Shown: positions 17,482 to 27,242 of the stretch, piece by piece
Position numbering within the stretch: position 1 is the first letter of the stretch
Layout of the letters: each line of letters starts with the position of its first letter
Assembly (NCBI RefSeq): GCF_029030725.1
Contig: NZ_CP113162.1
Location: forward strand, 620,001-684,000
DNA: 64,000 nt
From: [Pseudomonas] carboxydohydrogena
GTDB lineage: Bacteria > Pseudomonadota > Alphaproteobacteria > Rhizobiales > Xanthobacteraceae
Direction: 5' to 3'
Program-made: the position numbers and the translations under genes
The notes under the pieces: generated by a model
Databases searched by the model: none
What the model was told of the DNA's origin: nothing
Seen by the model: only the letters and a program-made list of their open reading frames with translations

Positions 17482-18255
17482 ATGAGTAAGCTGGCTCGCG
17501 GTGGCAGGGACTTCTTCGCATTGCGCTCGGTGCTGAGCCGGGGCGCCGGTGTGTCTGTGATGGCAGCGGCCATGATCGTGGCCGCGCCGGCTTCGGCGCA
17601 GTCGCTGAGCTACGCGGCGCAGCCGGGCCTGTACTGGCCGCAGAATGCAGCCGCTCCGTCGGGCGTGCCCGACGATGATGTCTCAGAGGATGCGGCGTTG
17701 CCGGATCGCTTGCGGCGCGCGGTGGTGTCCTATCCGAGCCGAGAGGCGCCGGGCACGATCGTCATCGATACGCGCAATACGTATTTGTATCTCATTCTCG
17801 GTGGCAACCGCGCCATGCGCTATGGCGTCGGCGTCGGGCGGGAAGGCTTCACATGGTCCGGCGTGCAGACCATCTCGCGCAAGGCGGAATGGCCGGACTG
17901 GCATCCGCCGGCGCAAATGATCGCGCGCCAGCCCTATCTGCCGCGTTTCGTCGCGGGCGGCCCGGGCAACCCGCTCGGCGCCCGGGCGATGTATCTCGGC
18001 CATAGCGACTATCGCATTCACGGCACCAACGATCCCTCGACCATCGGCAAGTTCGTCTCCAGCGGCTGCATCCGCCTCACCAACACCGATGTCGAGGACC
18101 TGTTCAGCCGCGTGAAGGTGGGAGCCAAGGTCATCGTGCTGCCGAAGAGCCGATCTCCGCAATTTGAAGCAAAACGCGCGATGCCGTCTCAAGCCTCGCT
18201 AACCAGAACCACGCAAACAGCCGGCCAGCCGATGCAGTTGTCGAGGCTCGATTAA
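17482..18255 (+). CDS. L,D-transpeptidase (YkuD domain)
   Basis: Periplasmic enzyme that makes 3-3 peptidoglycan cross-links or attaches proteins to the wall. From ATG 17482 (GGAGG about 12 bases upstream) it has 257 residues with an N-terminal signal peptide ending near PASAQS. The YkuD domain starts at PGTIVIDTRNTYLY and contains the His and Cys of the active site in IHGTNDPSTIG and SSGCIRL. The C-terminal 35 residues are low complexity. Confidence 0.9.
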   Translation: MSKLARGGRDFFALRSVLSRGAGVSVMAAAMIVAAPASAQSLSYAAQPGLYWPQNAAAPSGVPDDDVSEDAALPDRLRRAVVSYPSREAPGTIVIDTRNTYLYLILGGNRAMRYGVGVGREGFTWSGVQTISRKAEWPDWHPPAQMIARQPYLPRFVAGGPGNPLGARAMYLGHSDYRIHGTNDPSTIGKFVSSGCIRLTNTDVEDLFSRVKVGAKVIVLPKSRSPQFEAKRAMPSQASLTRTTQTAGQPMQLSRLD

Positions 18256-18300
18256 CACTATCCCGGTAGCACGCGCGGGATGGGTGTGAGGAGAAGTGCA

Positions 18301-18942
18301 ATGCCGCCGAAACATGCAACGTGGATCGCGGGGCTCGCCGCAGGGTTGACCATGGCCGTCGCCGTGTCCGGCTCCCCGGCGCAAGCTCAGGATTTCTTTT
18401 CATCGCTGTTCGGCGGATTTTCGCGGCCCAGTTATCACGCTCCGTCGTTGCCGTTTGCCGAGCCGGGCTACGATAACGCCGCGCCGGAGCAGCCGCGCGT
18501 CGCGGCGGGGCCTTCAAAGGCTTACTGCGTGCGCACCTGCGATGGCCGGTATTTCCCGCTTGGCGCGACGGGCAACGAGAGCAAGGCCGGGATGTGCCAG
18601 AGCCTTTGCCCCGCCAGCGCAACCAGGGTCGTGTACGGGCATGACATCGACAGCGCCGCGACCGACAGTGGCAAACCCTATTCCGCGCTTCCGAACGCTT
18701 TCCGTTATCGCAATGAACTCGTGAGCGGATGCACCTGCAACGGCAGGACGCCGGGCGGGCTGGCGCATATCGATATCAGGGATGACCCGACGCTGCGAAA
18801 GGGCGATCTGGTTGCCAACGCCGACGGTGAGCTGGCGGCGACCGGAGCGAAGACCGGCCGGGTGACGCTGAAGACCAGCCCGGCCCAGCCGAAGAGCGGA
18901 GCCTCCCGCTTCGCGACCATTCCGGTCATGGCGGCGCAGTAA
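18301..18942 (+). CDS. DUF2865 exported protein
   Basis: 213 residues from ATG 18301, with GAGGAG nine bases upstream. Signal peptide (about 1-29, cutting near AQAQD). The conserved part carries six Cys, in CVRTCDGRYFPLG, MCQSLCPAS and GCTCNG, plus the family string VVYGHDIDSA. This matches the rhizobial DUF2865 family, of unknown function. It lies 45 bases after the L,D-transpeptidase in the same direction, so an envelope role is likely. Confidence 0.8.
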   Translation: MPPKHATWIAGLAAGLTMAVAVSGSPAQAQDFFSSLFGGFSRPSYHAPSLPFAEPGYDNAAPEQPRVAAGPSKAYCVRTCDGRYFPLGATGNESKAGMCQSLCPASATRVVYGHDIDSAATDSGKPYSALPNAFRYRNELVSGCTCNGRTPGGLAHIDIRDDPTLRKGDLVANADGELAATGAKTGRVTLKTSPAQPKSGASRFATIPVMAAQ

Positions 18943-18956
18943 TCCGTTCCCGCGTG

Positions 18957-18981
18957 GGAACTCCGGGTTCCGTGGTGCGTT
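18957..18981 (+). promoter_or_regulatory. EcfG-type (general stress) promoter
   Basis: GGAAC at 18957-18961, 16-base spacer, CGTT at 18978-18981. Predicted start near 18988 gives a leader of about 45 bases to ATG 19033. Confidence 0.75.
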
Positions 18982-19032
18982 GCGTATGTGAGGAGCGGCG
19001 ATTTCCGCCGTGTTCAAACAGACGGGGCCTTC

Positions 19033-19191
19033 ATGTCATTGCTCATCAGCGCGCTGATTACGTTCGTTGTCGTCATTCTCGTTCTGTATCTGGTCAACAT
19101 GCTGCCGATCGAGGGACGGGCGAAGCAGATTATCCGCATCGTCGTCATCATCATCGGCATTCTCTCGCTGGTGCGATACATCACGCTGTGA
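19033..19191 (+). CDS. Thivi_2564-like small membrane protein, predicted EcfG target
   Basis: 52 residues with two hydrophobic helices (about 4-22 and 32-50) split by a short NMLPIEGRAKQ turn. The pattern LVNMLPIEGRAKQIIRIVV resembles small stress-linked membrane proteins that I know as the Thivi_2564 family (LVN-x-IPM). ATG 19033 is chosen because GGGG lies a few bases upstream; the frame is open to 18988 but that lies at the predicted transcript start. Function unknown. Confidence 0.75.
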   Translation: MSLLISALITFVVVILVLYLVNMLPIEGRAKQIIRIVVIIIGILSLVRYITL

Positions 19192-19202
19192 GCATGAGGT
19201 GC

Positions 19203-19320
19203 CATTGCCGGGCATAGCCCGTCGTAGACGGGCGTGAACGCCCTTTCGGCCCGGCAATCCATCTCATTTTTTAAGAAGATGGATACGCGGATCAAGTCCG
19301 CGCATGACAATCTCAGACGA
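19203..19320. repeat. Palindromic REP-like intergenic repeats
   Basis: Two elements. 19203-19257: outer arms ATTGCCGGGC / GCCCGGCAAT with an inner GCCCGTC/GACGGGC hairpin. About 19280-19307: GATACGCGGATCAAGTCCGC then GCATGAC, a short palindrome around GCGGA..TCCGC. Both resemble intergenic repeats common in Bradyrhizobium-type genomes. No other full copy was noticed in this window. Confidence 0.6.
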
Positions 19321-19325
19321 AGATG

Positions 19326-19355
19326 AAAAAGCCCGGCGCAAAGGCCGGGCTTTTT
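19326..19355. terminator. Bidirectional terminator after glcB
   Basis: Twelve-bp perfect stem AAAAAGCCCGGC / GCCGGGCTTTTT with a six-base loop. A-run and T-run on both sides make it work either way. It lies 20 bases past the glcB stop. Confidence 0.9.
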
Positions 19356-19375
19356 GTTTGCCGATGTGATTGTGC

Positions 19376-21541
19376 TCAGGACGCCAGCTTCCGCCGCGCC
19401 GCTTCCTTGATTTCGCGACGGCGCGCATGGAGGATGAATTCGGTGTAGCCATTCGGCTGCTCGCGGCCCTTGAAGATCAGGTCGCAGGCCGCCTGGAAGG
19501 CGATGCCGTCATAGCGCGGCGCCATCGGCGTGTAGTCCGCGTCGCCCTCGTTCTGCTTGTCGACGATGACGGCCATGCGCTTGAGTGCTTCCATCACCTG
19601 CTCGCGGTCGATCACGCCATGATGCAGCCAGTTGGCCAGCAACTGGCTGGAGATGCGCAGCGTCGCGCGGTCTTCCATCAGGCCGACATTGTGGATGTCC
19701 GGAACCTTCGAGCAGCCGATGCCCTGATCGAGCCAGCGCACGACGTAGCCGAGAATGCTCTGGCAGTTGTTGTCGAGTTCTTCCTTCACGTCATCCGAGG
19801 ACCAGTTGGAGTTGGCGAGCGGAATGGTGAGGATGTCGGACAGCTTCGCGCGTGGCCGCGATTTCAGTTCCTTCTGGCGCGCATCGACATCGACGAGGTG
19901 ATAGTGCATCGCGTGCAGCGTGGCTGCGGTGGGCGATGGGACCCATGCGGTCGCGGCACCCGCCTGCGGATGCGCGATCTTCTGCGCCAGCATGTCCGCC
20001 ATCTTGTCGGGCGCGGCCCACATGCCCTTGCCGATCTGGGCATGACCGGGGAGGCCGTCGAGCAGGCCGGTATCGACGTTGGAATCCTCGTAGGCCTTGA
20101 TCCAGGCGCTGGCCTTCATCTCTGACTTGCGGACCATCGGGCCCGCCTCGATGGAGGTATGGATCTCGTCGCCGGTGCGGTCGAGGAAGCCGGTGTTGAT
20201 GAAGCAGACGCGCTCGGACGCGTTCTGGATGCAGTTCTTGAGGTTGACGGTGGTGCGGCGCTCCTCGTCCATGATGCCGACCTTGAGCGTGTTGGCGGGC
20301 AGCGACAGCACTTCTTCCACGCGGCCGAACAGACGCGCGGTCAGCGCCACCTCTTCGGGGCCGTGCAGTTTAGGCTTGACGATATAGACCGAACCGGCGC
20401 GGCTGTTGCGGCGCGCCTTGAGGTCGTGCAGCGCCAGCAGCGCGGTGATCGCGGCATCGAGGATGCCTTCGGGAATTTCCTGGCCGGCGGCGTCGAGCAC
20501 GGCGTCGGTGTACATGTGGATGCTGACATTGCGCACCAGCATCAGGCTGCGGCCGGGCAGCGTCAATTCCTTGCCGTCGCGGCCGGTGTAGGCGCGGTCC
20601 TCATTCAGCGCCCGATGAAGCGTCTTGCCGCCCTTGACGAACTGCGCCTTGAGCGTGCCCTGCATCAGGCCGAGCGTGTTGCGGTAGATCAGGACCTTGT
20701 CCTCGGCATCGACGGCGGCGACGCTGTCTTCCATGTCGAGAATGGTCGTGACGGCGGATTCGATGACGATGTCGTTGACCCCGGCGGGATCGTCCCTGCC
20801 GATCGTCGCCGTGCGGTCGATCTCGATCTCGATGTGCAGACGGTGATTGACGAGCAGGATCGCCGAGGGAGCGGCGGCGTTGCCGCGATGACCGATGAAC
20901 TGCGCGGGGTTCTTCAGCGCGGTTGCGCCGCTGGCCGACCGCGCCACCAGTTCGCCCTTCTCGACCGAGTAGCCGGTAACGTCGGCATGGCTGCCCTTGG
21001 CGAGCGGCACGGACTGGTCGAGGAATTCCTTGGCCTTGGCGATGACCTTGGCGCCGCGATTCTTGTCGTAGCCGTTCTTGTTGTAACCGGGATCGTAAGG
21101 AATGGCGTCGGTGCCATAGAGCGCGTCATACAGGCTGCCCCAGCGCGCATTGGCGGCATTGAGCGAATAGCGCGCGTTGCTCAGCGGCACCACGAGCTGC
21201 GGCCCGTGAATGCAGGCGATCTCGTCATCGACGTTGGCGGTCTTCACCGGCTGCGTCGGTTGCTCGGGCACGAGGTAGCCGATCTCCTTCAGAAACGCGG
21301 TGTAGGCGGCGAGGTCGATCGGCTTGCCGCGATGCGCGCGATGCCATTCGTCGATCTGCTTTTGCAGTTCGTCGCGCTTTTTCAAAAGCGCCTGATTGTC
21401 AGGGGCGAATTCCTTCACCAGCGTGGCGACGCCGCTCCAGAATGTCTCGGCGGAAATGCCGGTGCCGGGCACGGCTTCTTTCTCGACGAATTCCGCGAGG
21501 ACAGGAGCAATCTTCAGGCCGGCGATTTCTGTGCGAGTCAT
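19376..21541 (-). CDS. glcB: Malate synthase G
   Basis: Condenses glyoxylate and acetyl-CoA to malate in the glyoxylate cycle. 721 residues, the usual length for the monomeric G form. Family segments include [31 protein letters not shown], the catalytic/Mg region around [12 protein letters not shown] and [15 protein letters not shown]. It is monocistronic: the next minus-strand gene upstream is cysNC, 261 bases away. That gap has an AT-rich dyad-like stretch (about 21575-21600), but no clear operator. Confidence 0.96.
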   Translation of the reverse strand: MTRTEIAGLKIAPVLAEFVEKEAVPGTGISAETFWSGVATLVKEFAPDNQALLKKRDELQKQIDEWHRAHRGKPIDLAAYTAFLKEIGYLVPEQPTQPVKTANVDDEIACIHGPQLVVPLSNARYSLNAANARWGSLYDALYGTDAIPYDPGYNKNGYDKNRGAKVIAKAKEFLDQSVPLAKGSHADVTGYSVEKGELVARSASGATALKNPAQFIGHRGNAAAPSAILLVNHRLHIEIEIDRTATIGRDDPAGVNDIVIESAVTTILDMEDSVAAVDAEDKVLIYRNTLGLMQGTLKAQFVKGGKTLHRALNEDRAYTGRDGKELTLPGRSLMLVRNVSIHMYTDAVLDAAGQEIPEGILDAAITALLALHDLKARRNSRAGSVYIVKPKLHGPEEVALTARLFGRVEEVLSLPANTLKVGIMDEERRTTVNLKNCIQNASERVCFINTGFLDRTGDEIHTSIEAGPMVRKSEMKASAWIKAYEDSNVDTGLLDGLPGHAQIGKGMWAAPDKMADMLAQKIAHPQAGAATAWVPSPTAATLHAMHYHLVDVDARQKELKSRPRAKLSDILTIPLANSNWSSDDVKEELDNNCQSILGYVVRWLDQGIGCSKVPDIHNVGLMEDRATLRISSQLLANWLHHGVIDREQVMEALKRMAVIVDKQNEGDADYTPMAPRYDGIAFQAACDLIFKGREQPNGYTEFILHARRREIKEAARRKLAS

Positions 21542-21802
21542 TTCAGTCCCATTCCCAAACAGCCACCGGCGGCCATTTCAAAAAATGGAATGAAATGTCC
21601 GCCGAAATGAATTGGATTGAGACGATCTAACGATAAACACCCCATAAAGAGAAGCGTTTTGCTGCATAGCACCTATTAGACCTATGGCGCACGAAAACGA
21701 CTAGGCGTTGCGATTTTGCAAATCTATTTTTACAAAATTTACAATTTTACTCCGCGCGATGACAGATTTTGCCCCGCGCGGAGGAAAGCGTGCCTGCTGC
21801 CC

Positions 21803-23719
21803 TCAGATGTGAGCGGCAATATCCACCGGTTCTTGCTGAAGGACATGGCTCGCAAGCAGCATGCGCTCGATCTCGCCGACCGCCTCGAGAACGGGCCGGG
21901 TCGCGGTGTCGAGCACAAGCTCGGCGGCGGCCGGTGGCTGGTAATCCGTGCCGGTGCCGGTGAAACCGGGCAGGCCGCCCGCCCGCGCCTTGGCGTAATG
22001 GCCCTTCGGATCGCGGCTTTCGCAGACCTCGGCGGAGGTCGAGACGTAGATCTCATGGAACAGGTCGTCGGCGATGCGGCGGGCTTGCGCGCGGTCTTCG
22101 GAGGCGGGTGATACGGCGGCGACGATGGCGATGTGGCCGTTGCGGGCAAGATGCGCCGCGACTTCGGCGAGGCGGCGGATGTTTTCGCGCCGGTCGTCGG
22201 CGGAAAATCCGAGATCGCTGTTGAGGCCCGCGCGCAGCGTGTCGCCGTCGAGCAGGATCGCGGAGCCGCCACGGCTGAACAGCCTGCGCTCCAGGGCGCG
22301 CGCGAGCGTCGATTTGCCCGCGCCGGGCAGGCCCGTGAACCACAGCACCGCACCGGAGTGATGATGCCGCGCCGCGCGCTCCTGCGGTTGCAGGGCGGAT
22401 TCGACGGGGACGATATCGACCGGCACGGCGCGCTGTCCGGCATCCACGCTGAGCACGAGTCCGCCGCCCGCGATGCGGCCATTGACCTCGATCACCAGCC
22501 GTCCGTTGCGCGGATTGTCCGCATAGGCATCGGCGGCGGCGGGCCGCGCGAGCGACAGATCGATCTCGCCGACATGGTTGCGCGCGATCGAGGTGCTTGC
22601 GACGCCCGTCAGTTCGCCGGGATCGACGGCCTTCTCGATGGCGACCACGGTGGCGCGGCTTTCCATCGTGCCGATGCGCACGAGCACAGTGTCGCCGGTC
22701 TTCAGCGGCGCCTCGTGCAGCCAGAAGATGCGGGCGTGCAGGCGGCGGGTGTCGCGCGGAGCCGTGGCCGTGTGGGCGATGACGTCGCCGCGCTCAAGAA
22801 ACAGTTCGCGGTCGAGCGTGATGCCGACCGAGCGGCCCGCACCTTGCGGCCCGCTTAAGGGGGTGTTCGGCCAGCTCTCGACGGTCTTGATCTTGGCGAT
22901 CTTGCCCGCCGGCATGATGACGATTTCATCGCCGGGTGCGAGCCGTCCGGCCTCGATGCGGCCTGCGACGATGCGGCGGTCGTCGAATTTGTAGATCGCC
23001 TGCACCGGCAGGCGTAGCGGCAATTCGGTGAGAGCCCGTGTCGGCGTCAACGTGTCGAGCGCGCCGACGACGGTCGGGCCCTTGTACCAGGCGATGCGCG
23101 GCGTGTTGTGCGCGACGCCATCGCCGTCGCGCGCGGAAATCGGGATCACGGCGATGGGCGTCACGCCGAGCCCGGTGAGGTGCTCGCTGATCTCGCGCTT
23201 GATCTCCTCGAAGCGCGCCTCGCTGAACTCGACGCGGTCCATTTTGTTGATGACGACGCAGACCTGCTTCACGCCGAGCAGATGCAACAGATAACCGTGG
23301 CGACGGGTCTGGTCGCGCACGCCCTCAAGCGCGTCGATAATCAGCACTGCGGCGTCGGCCTGCGAGGCGCCGGTGATCATGTTGCGCAGGAATTCGGCAT
23401 GGCCGGGCGCGTCGATCAGAACGATGTCGCGCGAGGGCGTGCGGAAACGGATCTGCGTGGTGTCGATGGTGATGCCCTGATCGCGCTCGGTCTGCAATGC
23501 GTCGAGCAGGAACGACCATTCGAACGGCATGCCGCGCCGCGCGCTGACCGCTTTGAGCATTTCGAGCTTGCCATCAGGCAGGCTGCCGGTCTCATGCAGC
23601 AGGCGGCCGACGAGAGTGGACTTGCCGTGATCGACATGGCCGACGATGACGATGGAAACCTGCGGGCGCTCGCCGGTTGCGGCGTGCGGAACGGCGGAAG
23701 GAGAAACAAGAATGGTCAT
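21803..23719 (-). CDS. cysNC: Bifunctional sulfate adenylyltransferase large subunit / APS kinase
   Basis: 638-residue fusion. The N-terminal GTPase half (CysN) has G1 GHVDHGKST (27-35), the DxxG box in DAPGHAEF and NKMD; with CysD it makes APS from sulfate and ATP. The C-terminal half (from about 440) is APS kinase (CysC) with Walker [10 protein letters not shown] (about 463-471) and DGDTLR. The fusion is common in rhizobia. It follows cysD by 15 bases. PAPS from CysC may serve sulfation, because CysH here looks like an APS reductase. Confidence 0.95.
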   Translation of the reverse strand: MTILVSPSAVPHAATGERPQVSIVIVGHVDHGKSTLVGRLLHETGSLPDGKLEMLKAVSARRGMPFEWSFLLDALQTERDQGITIDTTQIRFRTPSRDIVLIDAPGHAEFLRNMITGASQADAAVLIIDALEGVRDQTRRHGYLLHLLGVKQVCVVINKMDRVEFSEARFEEIKREISEHLTGLGVTPIAVIPISARDGDGVAHNTPRIAWYKGPTVVGALDTLTPTRALTELPLRLPVQAIYKFDDRRIVAGRIEAGRLAPGDEIVIMPAGKIAKIKTVESWPNTPLSGPQGAGRSVGITLDRELFLERGDVIAHTATAPRDTRRLHARIFWLHEAPLKTGDTVLVRIGTMESRATVVAIEKAVDPGELTGVASTSIARNHVGEIDLSLARPAAADAYADNPRNGRLVIEVNGRIAGGGLVLSVDAGQRAVPVDIVPVESALQPQERAARHHHSGAVLWFTGLPGAGKSTLARALERRLFSRGGSAILLDGDTLRAGLNSDLGFSADDRRENIRRLAEVAAHLARNGHIAIVAAVSPASEDRAQARRIADDLFHEIYVSTSAEVCESRDPKGHYAKARAGGLPGFTGTGTDYQPPAAAELVLDTATRPVLEAVGEIERMLLASHVLQQEPVDIAAHI

Positions 23720-23734
23720 GGCGCTGCTCCCGCT

Positions 23735-24529
23735 TCACAGATAACCAGCGACGCGCAGCCGCTCGAAGGCATCTTCGGTTTCATGGTCGAGCGCGCGGCC
23801 CGCGCGCTCCGGCACCTTGGTGCTGTGCAATTCGGCGAGAATCTCAGGGATGTTCGATGCGTTCGAGGCGACGGGATGGGTGATGTCCTGGTCGCCGAGC
23901 GAGCGATAACGCTTGCCGTTGTTCGACAGATAAAGCGGGATGATGGGAATGTTCTCGCGCTGGGTGTAGGCCCAGATGTCGGTCTCGGTCCAATGCAGGA
24001 TCGGATGAATTCGCAGATGCGCGCCCGTGGGCACCGAGGCGTTGAAGTGGTCCCAGAACTCGGGCGGCTGGTCGCGGACGTCCCATCCGCCTTCCGTGCC
24101 GCGCGGCGAGAACACGCGCTCCTTGGCGCGGGTGGCTTCCTCATCGCGGCGGATGCCGGCGATCAGGCCGTCGAAGCCGTATTTGGCGAGTGCGAGCTTC
24201 AGCCCTTCGGTCTTGCGTGCCGCCGAGCGGGCGGCGGGCGGCAGCGTCGGGTCGATCTCTTCCACAGGCGGGCAGAAATCGACCTTGAGGTCGAGGCCCC
24301 ATTCCTTCGCGTAGTGATCCCGGAAGGCGTACATCTCCGGGAATTTCTTTTGCGTGTCGACGTGCAGGCACGGGAACGGCACCTTGCCGAAGAACGCCTT
24401 GCGCGCCAGCCAGATCATGACGTTCGAATCCTTGCCGAGCGACCACAGCAAGGCGAGCCGTTTCAGGCGCGCGAACCCTTCTCGAAAAATATAGATGCTT
24501 TGTGCTTCAAGCTCGTCGAGATGGTCCAT
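23735..24529 (-). CDS. cysD: Sulfate adenylyltransferase small subunit
   Basis: PP-loop ATP pyrophosphatase subunit that forms APS with CysN. 264 residues. The ATP-binding segment LLWSLGKDSNVMIWLARKAF is typical (the loop reads SLGKDS). RIHPILHWTETDIW matches the C-terminal family block. It sits between the ferredoxin gene and cysNC on the minus strand with short gaps, forming one operon. Confidence 0.94.
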   Translation of the reverse strand: MDHLDELEAQSIYIFREGFARLKRLALLWSLGKDSNVMIWLARKAFFGKVPFPCLHVDTQKKFPEMYAFRDHYAKEWGLDLKVDFCPPVEEIDPTLPPAARSAARKTEGLKLALAKYGFDGLIAGIRRDEEATRAKERVFSPRGTEGGWDVRDQPPEFWDHFNASVPTGAHLRIHPILHWTETDIWAYTQRENIPIIPLYLSNNGKRYRSLGDQDITHPVASNASNIPEILAELHSTKVPERAGRALDHETEDAFERLRVAGYL

Positions 24530-24548
24530 GCGTCCTCATATTTGGCAG

Positions 24549-24863
24549 CTACTCCGTGCCTGGGGCCAGCTTGACGCGCAGGCCGTCGGTTTCGGGAGTC
24601 ATCAGGATTTGGCAGGCAAGCCGTGAATTCGGCTCGACGAAAAACGCTCCGTCGAGCATGTCGATTTCCTCATCGCTCGGCGGCGCGAGCCGCCCGACCC
24701 ATTCCGGGTCGACATAGACGTGGCAGGTCGCGCAGGCGCAGGCGCCTCCGCATTCGGCCTTGATCGAAAGTCCCCAATCGCGGATGACCTCCATGACGCG
24801 CCATCCGTCCAGACCTTCCAGTTTGTGCTCTTGGCCGTCGCGGTCTTCGACAAGAAGATACAT
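24549..24863 (-). CDS. 2Fe-2S ferredoxin
   Basis: Electron carrier of about 104 residues from ATG 24863; the frame is open to 24980, but the added part is AT-rich promoter sequence. The cluster ligands follow C-x5-C-x2-C (ECGGACACATC) plus a fourth Cys in SRLACQI, the adrenodoxin/Fdx pattern. As first gene of the cysD-cysNC operon it may feed electrons to sulfite reductase or another sulfur enzyme. The ribosome site (AAGGGA) is unusually close to the ATG. Confidence 0.88.
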   Translation of the reverse strand: MYLLVEDRDGQEHKLEGLDGWRVMEVIRDWGLSIKAECGGACACATCHVYVDPEWVGRLAPPSDEEIDMLDGAFFVEPNSRLACQILMTPETDGLRVKLAPGTE

Positions 24864-25005
24864 TTCCCTTGTTTCACTATTTGGGAAGGCAAAAATTCTT
24901 CGATCGGATCGTTCTATAGAAGAATTAAATTCTACTTTGTGTATCTTATAGATACATATATAGAAATTAATTCTAGTCAATCCAGAATTTCAGCTTCGAG
25001 TTATC
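24864..25005. promoter_or_regulatory. Divergent cys promoter region with three AT-rich dyads
   Basis: 142 AT-rich bases between ferredoxin-cysDNC and cysGH-sbp-cysTWA. Dyads: AGAATT-A-AATTCT (24921-24933, perfect), TGTATCT-TAT-AGATACA (24940-24956, perfect 17 bp) and TAGAAATTAATTCTA (24961-24975, nearly perfect). The first and third are 41 bases apart centre to centre, about four helical turns. They are good operator candidates for a regulator of sulfate assimilation. Confidence 0.6.
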
Positions 25006-26418
25006 ATGCGCTTCCTGCCGATCTTTCTCGACCTTCAAGCCGGGCCCGTTCTTCTGGTGGGCGCGGGGGATCTGGTGCGGGCAAAGCTGCGGCTGCTGTT
25101 GTCAGCGGGAGCGCGGGTGAGGTGGTTTGCCGTGGATGGCGACTACGAATCCGGCCTCGATAGCGAGGCTGCCGGCCGGGTCGAACGCGCCGGCGATCCT
25201 TTATCAGCCGACCTGAATGGTGTCATCGCCATTCTCTGCGCCGGGGCGGGGGAGTTGGGCGAAACCGTGGCAGCGCGGGCGCGGGCGGCGGGCATCCCCG
25301 TCAACGTCATGGACGATCTTGCGCATTCGACCTTCATCTTCCCGGCCATCGTCGATCGCGGCGATGTCGTCGTCGCGGTCGGCACCGGCGGCAGTTCGCC
25401 GGTGGTGGCGCGGCGTGTGCGCGAGAAGATCGAAAGCATTCTGCCCGCGCGCATCGGCGACCTTGCGGCGTTCATCGGCCGCTGGCGCAAGCCGATGCAG
25501 GCGCGTCTGCCGGAGATGTCGGCGCGGCGGACATTCTGGGAGCGCATCGTTGACGGCCCGATCGGTGCATTGATTCTCTCCGGGCGCGAAAGCGAGGCCG
25601 AGCAGGCGTTGCGCGCGATTGAAAACCCGGAAGCCTTCGCATCCGAGCGCGGTCTCGTCACGCTGGTCGGCGCGGGGCCGGGCGATCCGGATCTGCTCAC
25701 GATCAAGGCGTTGCGCGCGTTGCAGGACGCCGACGTGATTTTCTATGATGATCTGGTGTCGTCGGAAGTGCTCGACCGCGCGCGCCGCGATGCCGCGCGT
25801 GTGTCGGTGGGCCGCCGGATCGGCAAGCCGGGCATTGGGCAGGACGCAACGAACGCGCTGATGATCGCGGCTGCGCGCGAAGGCAAGCGTGCCGTCCGCC
25901 TCAAGGGCGGAGACTCTTTCGTCTTCGGTCGCGGCGGCGAGGAGATCGCGGCGCTGCGCGAAGCGGGTGTTGCCTATGCCGTCATTCCGGGCGTCACCGC
26001 CGGCATCGGCGCTGCCGCGCAATTCGAGGTCCCGCTGACGTTCCGCAAGAAAGCCACGCGCATCACCTTCCTCACCGCGCACAAGACACACGATGCCGAA
26101 GCCGTGGACTGGTCGCTGCTCACCGATGTCGCGATGACGGTGGTGGTTTACATGGGTATCACGGCGGCGCCCGCGATCCGCGCCGGAATGCTGGCGGCGG
26201 GACGCTCGCCCGACACGCCGGTCGGCGTGTTCGCGCGCGTGACGCGCCCGGATGCGAAGGCGGTGGTCGGCACGCTCGACCAGCTTCCCGATCTTGTCAC
26301 GCAGGTTGAGAACGGCCCCGCGATCCTGATCATCGGCGACGTGGTGGAGCGCTCGCTGTTATGGCGCGGCTCCGACTTGGGCCGGTTGGCCGCGAGTCTT
26401 ATGGAGAAAATCCAGTGA
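25006..26418 (+). CDS. cysG: Siroheme synthase (multifunctional CysG)
   Basis: 470 residues. The N-terminal NAD-dependent precorrin-2 dehydrogenase/ferrochelatase (about 1-150) has GAGDLVRAKLRLL. The C-terminal SAM-dependent uroporphyrinogen III methyltransferase (about 215-460) has VGAGPGDPDLLTIKAL, RLKGGDSFVFGRGGEE and the PGVTAGIGAAA block. It makes siroheme for sulfite reductase. Its TGA overlaps the GTG of cysH. The usual neighbours DUF2849 and cysI are absent. Confidence 0.94.
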   Translation: MRFLPIFLDLQAGPVLLVGAGDLVRAKLRLLLSAGARVRWFAVDGDYESGLDSEAAGRVERAGDPLSADLNGVIAILCAGAGELGETVAARARAAGIPVNVMDDLAHSTFIFPAIVDRGDVVVAVGTGGSSPVVARRVREKIESILPARIGDLAAFIGRWRKPMQARLPEMSARRTFWERIVDGPIGALILSGRESEAEQALRAIENPEAFASERGLVTLVGAGPGDPDLLTIKALRALQDADVIFYDDLVSSEVLDRARRDAARVSVGRRIGKPGIGQDATNALMIAAAREGKRAVRLKGGDSFVFGRGGEEIAALREAGVAYAVIPGVTAGIGAAAQFEVPLTFRKKATRITFLTAHKTHDAEAVDWSLLTDVAMTVVVYMGITAAPAIRAGMLAAGRSPDTPVGVFARVTRPDAKAVVGTLDQLPDLVTQVENGPAILIIGDVVERSLLWRGSDLGRLAASLMEKIQ

Positions 26419-27119
26419 CGGTATTGGATGTGAAAGCTGAGGACGTCGCGGCGCTGGACGCGCGGCTGAACGATGCTTCGCCCGCGGAGATCATTCGTGC
26501 GGCCGTTGAGGCGGTCGGACGCGAGAAGCTCGCGCTGGTGTCGTCGTTCGGTACGGAATCGGCGGCGCTGCTGAAATTCGCGGCCGATGTCGATCCGGCG
26601 ATCCCGGTTGTGTTTCTCGATACCGGCTGGCTGTTCGCGGAAACGCTCGTCTACCGCGATACGCTGATCGACCATCTCGGCCTGACCGATGTGCGCACGA
26701 TCCACCCGCTCACCGAAGATGTCGCGCGGCAGGATGCGGATCGCGAATTGTGGCTGACCGATCCCGATGCCTGCTGCCATCTGCGCAAGGTGGAGCCGCT
26801 GACGCGGGCGCTCGCGCCGTTCGCAGGCTGGCTCAATGGCCGCAAGCGATTTCAGGGCGGCGCGCGTGCGGCCATTCCTGTCGTCGAGCGCGATGGTGCA
26901 CGATTGAAATTCAATCCGCTCGCCAATGTGACGGCGGATGAACTGAAAAAACTCTATGTGGATGCGAAACTGCCGCAGCATCCTCTGGTCGCGTCCGGCT
27001 TCGCGTCGGTCGGGTGCATGCCGTGCTCGAGTCGAAGTGCGCCGGGAGAAGACGCGCGTGCCGGTCGCTGGCGCGGACAAGCCAAGACAGAATGCGGCAT
27101 TCACGTTGCGAAGACTTGA
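26415..27119 (+). CDS. cysH: Assimilatory APS/PAPS reductase, 4Fe-4S type
   Basis: Reduces adenylyl sulfate to sulfite with thioredoxin. GTG 26415 overlaps the cysG stop (GTGA); 234 residues. Cys pairs Cys120-Cys121 (DACCHLRK) and Cys201/Cys204 (GCMPC) bind the 4Fe-4S cluster of bacterial APS reductases; ECGIH (Cys227) is the catalytic tail. This pattern favours APS over PAPS as substrate. Expressed with cysG and probably with the downstream sulfate importer. Confidence 0.93.
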   Translation: MTVLDVKAEDVAALDARLNDASPAEIIRAAVEAVGREKLALVSSFGTESAALLKFAADVDPAIPVVFLDTGWLFAETLVYRDTLIDHLGLTDVRTIHPLTEDVARQDADRELWLTDPDACCHLRKVEPLTRALAPFAGWLNGRKRFQGGARAAIPVVERDGARLKFNPLANVTADELKKLYVDAKLPQHPLVASGFASVGCMPCSSRSAPGEDARAGRWRGQAKTECGIHVAKT

Positions 27120-27242
27120 GAGCACGTTCGTTGCGCTTCGCGCGAAACTAAGAAATCCCGTTTCGTTGACGTAAGCGTGCGAGTTTCCGACTGTAGCTCC
27201 ATCGCCGATGACGTTTTGTCGCTGGCTTGCATGGAGATTTTA

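Noticed and set aside
20159-21610. 483-codon plus-strand frame opposite glcB
   Set aside because: Antisense shadow of malate synthase G.
23108-24574. 488-codon plus-strand frame opposite cysNC and cysD
   Set aside because: Crosses two well-supported minus-strand genes; no recognisable domain.
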